Position numbers and translations under genes: made by a program. Under the pieces are notes generated by a model. The model worked only from the letters and a program-made list of their open reading frames with translations. It was not told where the DNA came from and did no database searches. This document shows, one piece after another, positions 38,194 through 38,301 of a DNA stretch of 38,301 bases. Origin of the DNA: Phycisphaeraceae bacterium (GTDB taxonomy: Bacteria; Planctomycetota; Phycisphaerae; Phycisphaerales; Phycisphaeraceae); NCBI GenBank assembly GCA_002686995.1, contig NYZC01000296.1, forward strand, positions 1-38,301, in the 5' to 3' direction. The stretch's first letter is position 1; each line of letters begins with the position of its first letter.

Positions 38194-38301
38194 ATGGCGC
38201 GAGGTCGAAGGGGGAACCGGTACGGCGCTCGGTGGATCGAGCGGGCGTGGCGAGCGCTGCGCAGTCGATCCCGTGGCGCGTCGGTCGAGCCGGCGGCCCC
38301 C
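38194..38301 (+). CDS. Start of an unidentified gene, cut by the window edge
   Basis: 36 codons remain open from the ATG at 38194 to the window end. GGGAAGGAAC about 6 nt upstream is a good ribosome binding site, and a promoter match lies at 37907-37935. The visible N-terminus is very basic (MARGRRGNRYGARWIERAWR), as in the cytoplasmic leader of some large secreted planctomycetal proteins, but no hydrophobic segment is reached before the sequence ends. I cannot assign a function. Confidence 0.55.
   Translation, partial: MARGRRGNRYGARWIERAWRALRSRSRGASVEPAAP

Overview
This is a GC-rich window that reads as one large surface- or exopolysaccharide locus from a bacterium, most likely a member of the Planctomycetota. 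That assignment is inference. It rests on C-terminal PEP-CTERM sorting tags on two secreted enzymes, a PEP-CTERM/exosortase-type polysaccharide deacetylase, a methanofuran-type MfnB homologue, several sulfotransferases with a secreted sulfatase, and intergenic repeats that I associate with this phylum. No rRNA, tRNA, transposase, integrase or CRISPR array was seen.

Layout. (1) 223-10323, plus strand: a glycosyltransferase/carbamoyltransferase fusion, a GT4 glycosyltransferase, a Wzy/O-antigen-ligase-like polymerase, a second carbamoyltransferase, then SxtJ-like and SxtK/DUF5989-like membrane proteins and a membrane-anchored FG-GAP/UnbV protein. (2) 10434-15608, mixed strands: two sulfotransferases, two glycosyltransferases and the MfnB homologue, which is translationally coupled to one of the glycosyltransferases. 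(3) 15861-22472, plus strand: a glycosyltransferase, a heptose-phosphate module (GHMP kinase, GmhA-like isomerase, sugar-nucleotide epimerase, GmhB-like phosphatase) and two further sulfotransferases. (4) 22651-29192, minus strand: polysaccharide deacetylase, PEP-CTERM multicopper oxidase, a decayed 5' fragment of a second deacetylase, a GNAT acetyltransferase and a PEP-CTERM sulfatase. (5) 29382-37534, minus strand: methyltransferase, acyl carrier protein, FkbH-like glyceryl-ACP synthase, a GT4 glycosyltransferase, and a GDP-mannose branch (GDP-mannose 3,5-epimerase-like, GDP-fucose synthase, Gmd). (6) 37535-38301: a gene-free leader with a good promoter match, and the first codons of a plus-strand gene cut by the window edge.

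Taken together (inference), the genes could build a glycan containing deoxyhexose (L-fucose, perhaps an L-galactose-type sugar) and heptose, decorated with carbamoyl, sulfate, methyl and possibly glyceryl groups. Precursor and transfer steps are well represented. A flippase, an export porin/co-polymerase, the exosortase, PAPS synthesis and a heptose nucleotidyltransferase are not in the window.

The second layer of interest is between the genes. Nearly every gene border carries its own short-word (7-10 bp) tandem or inverted array, and two hairpin repeat families recur whose stems keep pairing through compensatory base changes. Several of these repeats run into coding sequence and supply C-terminal residues or a stop codon.
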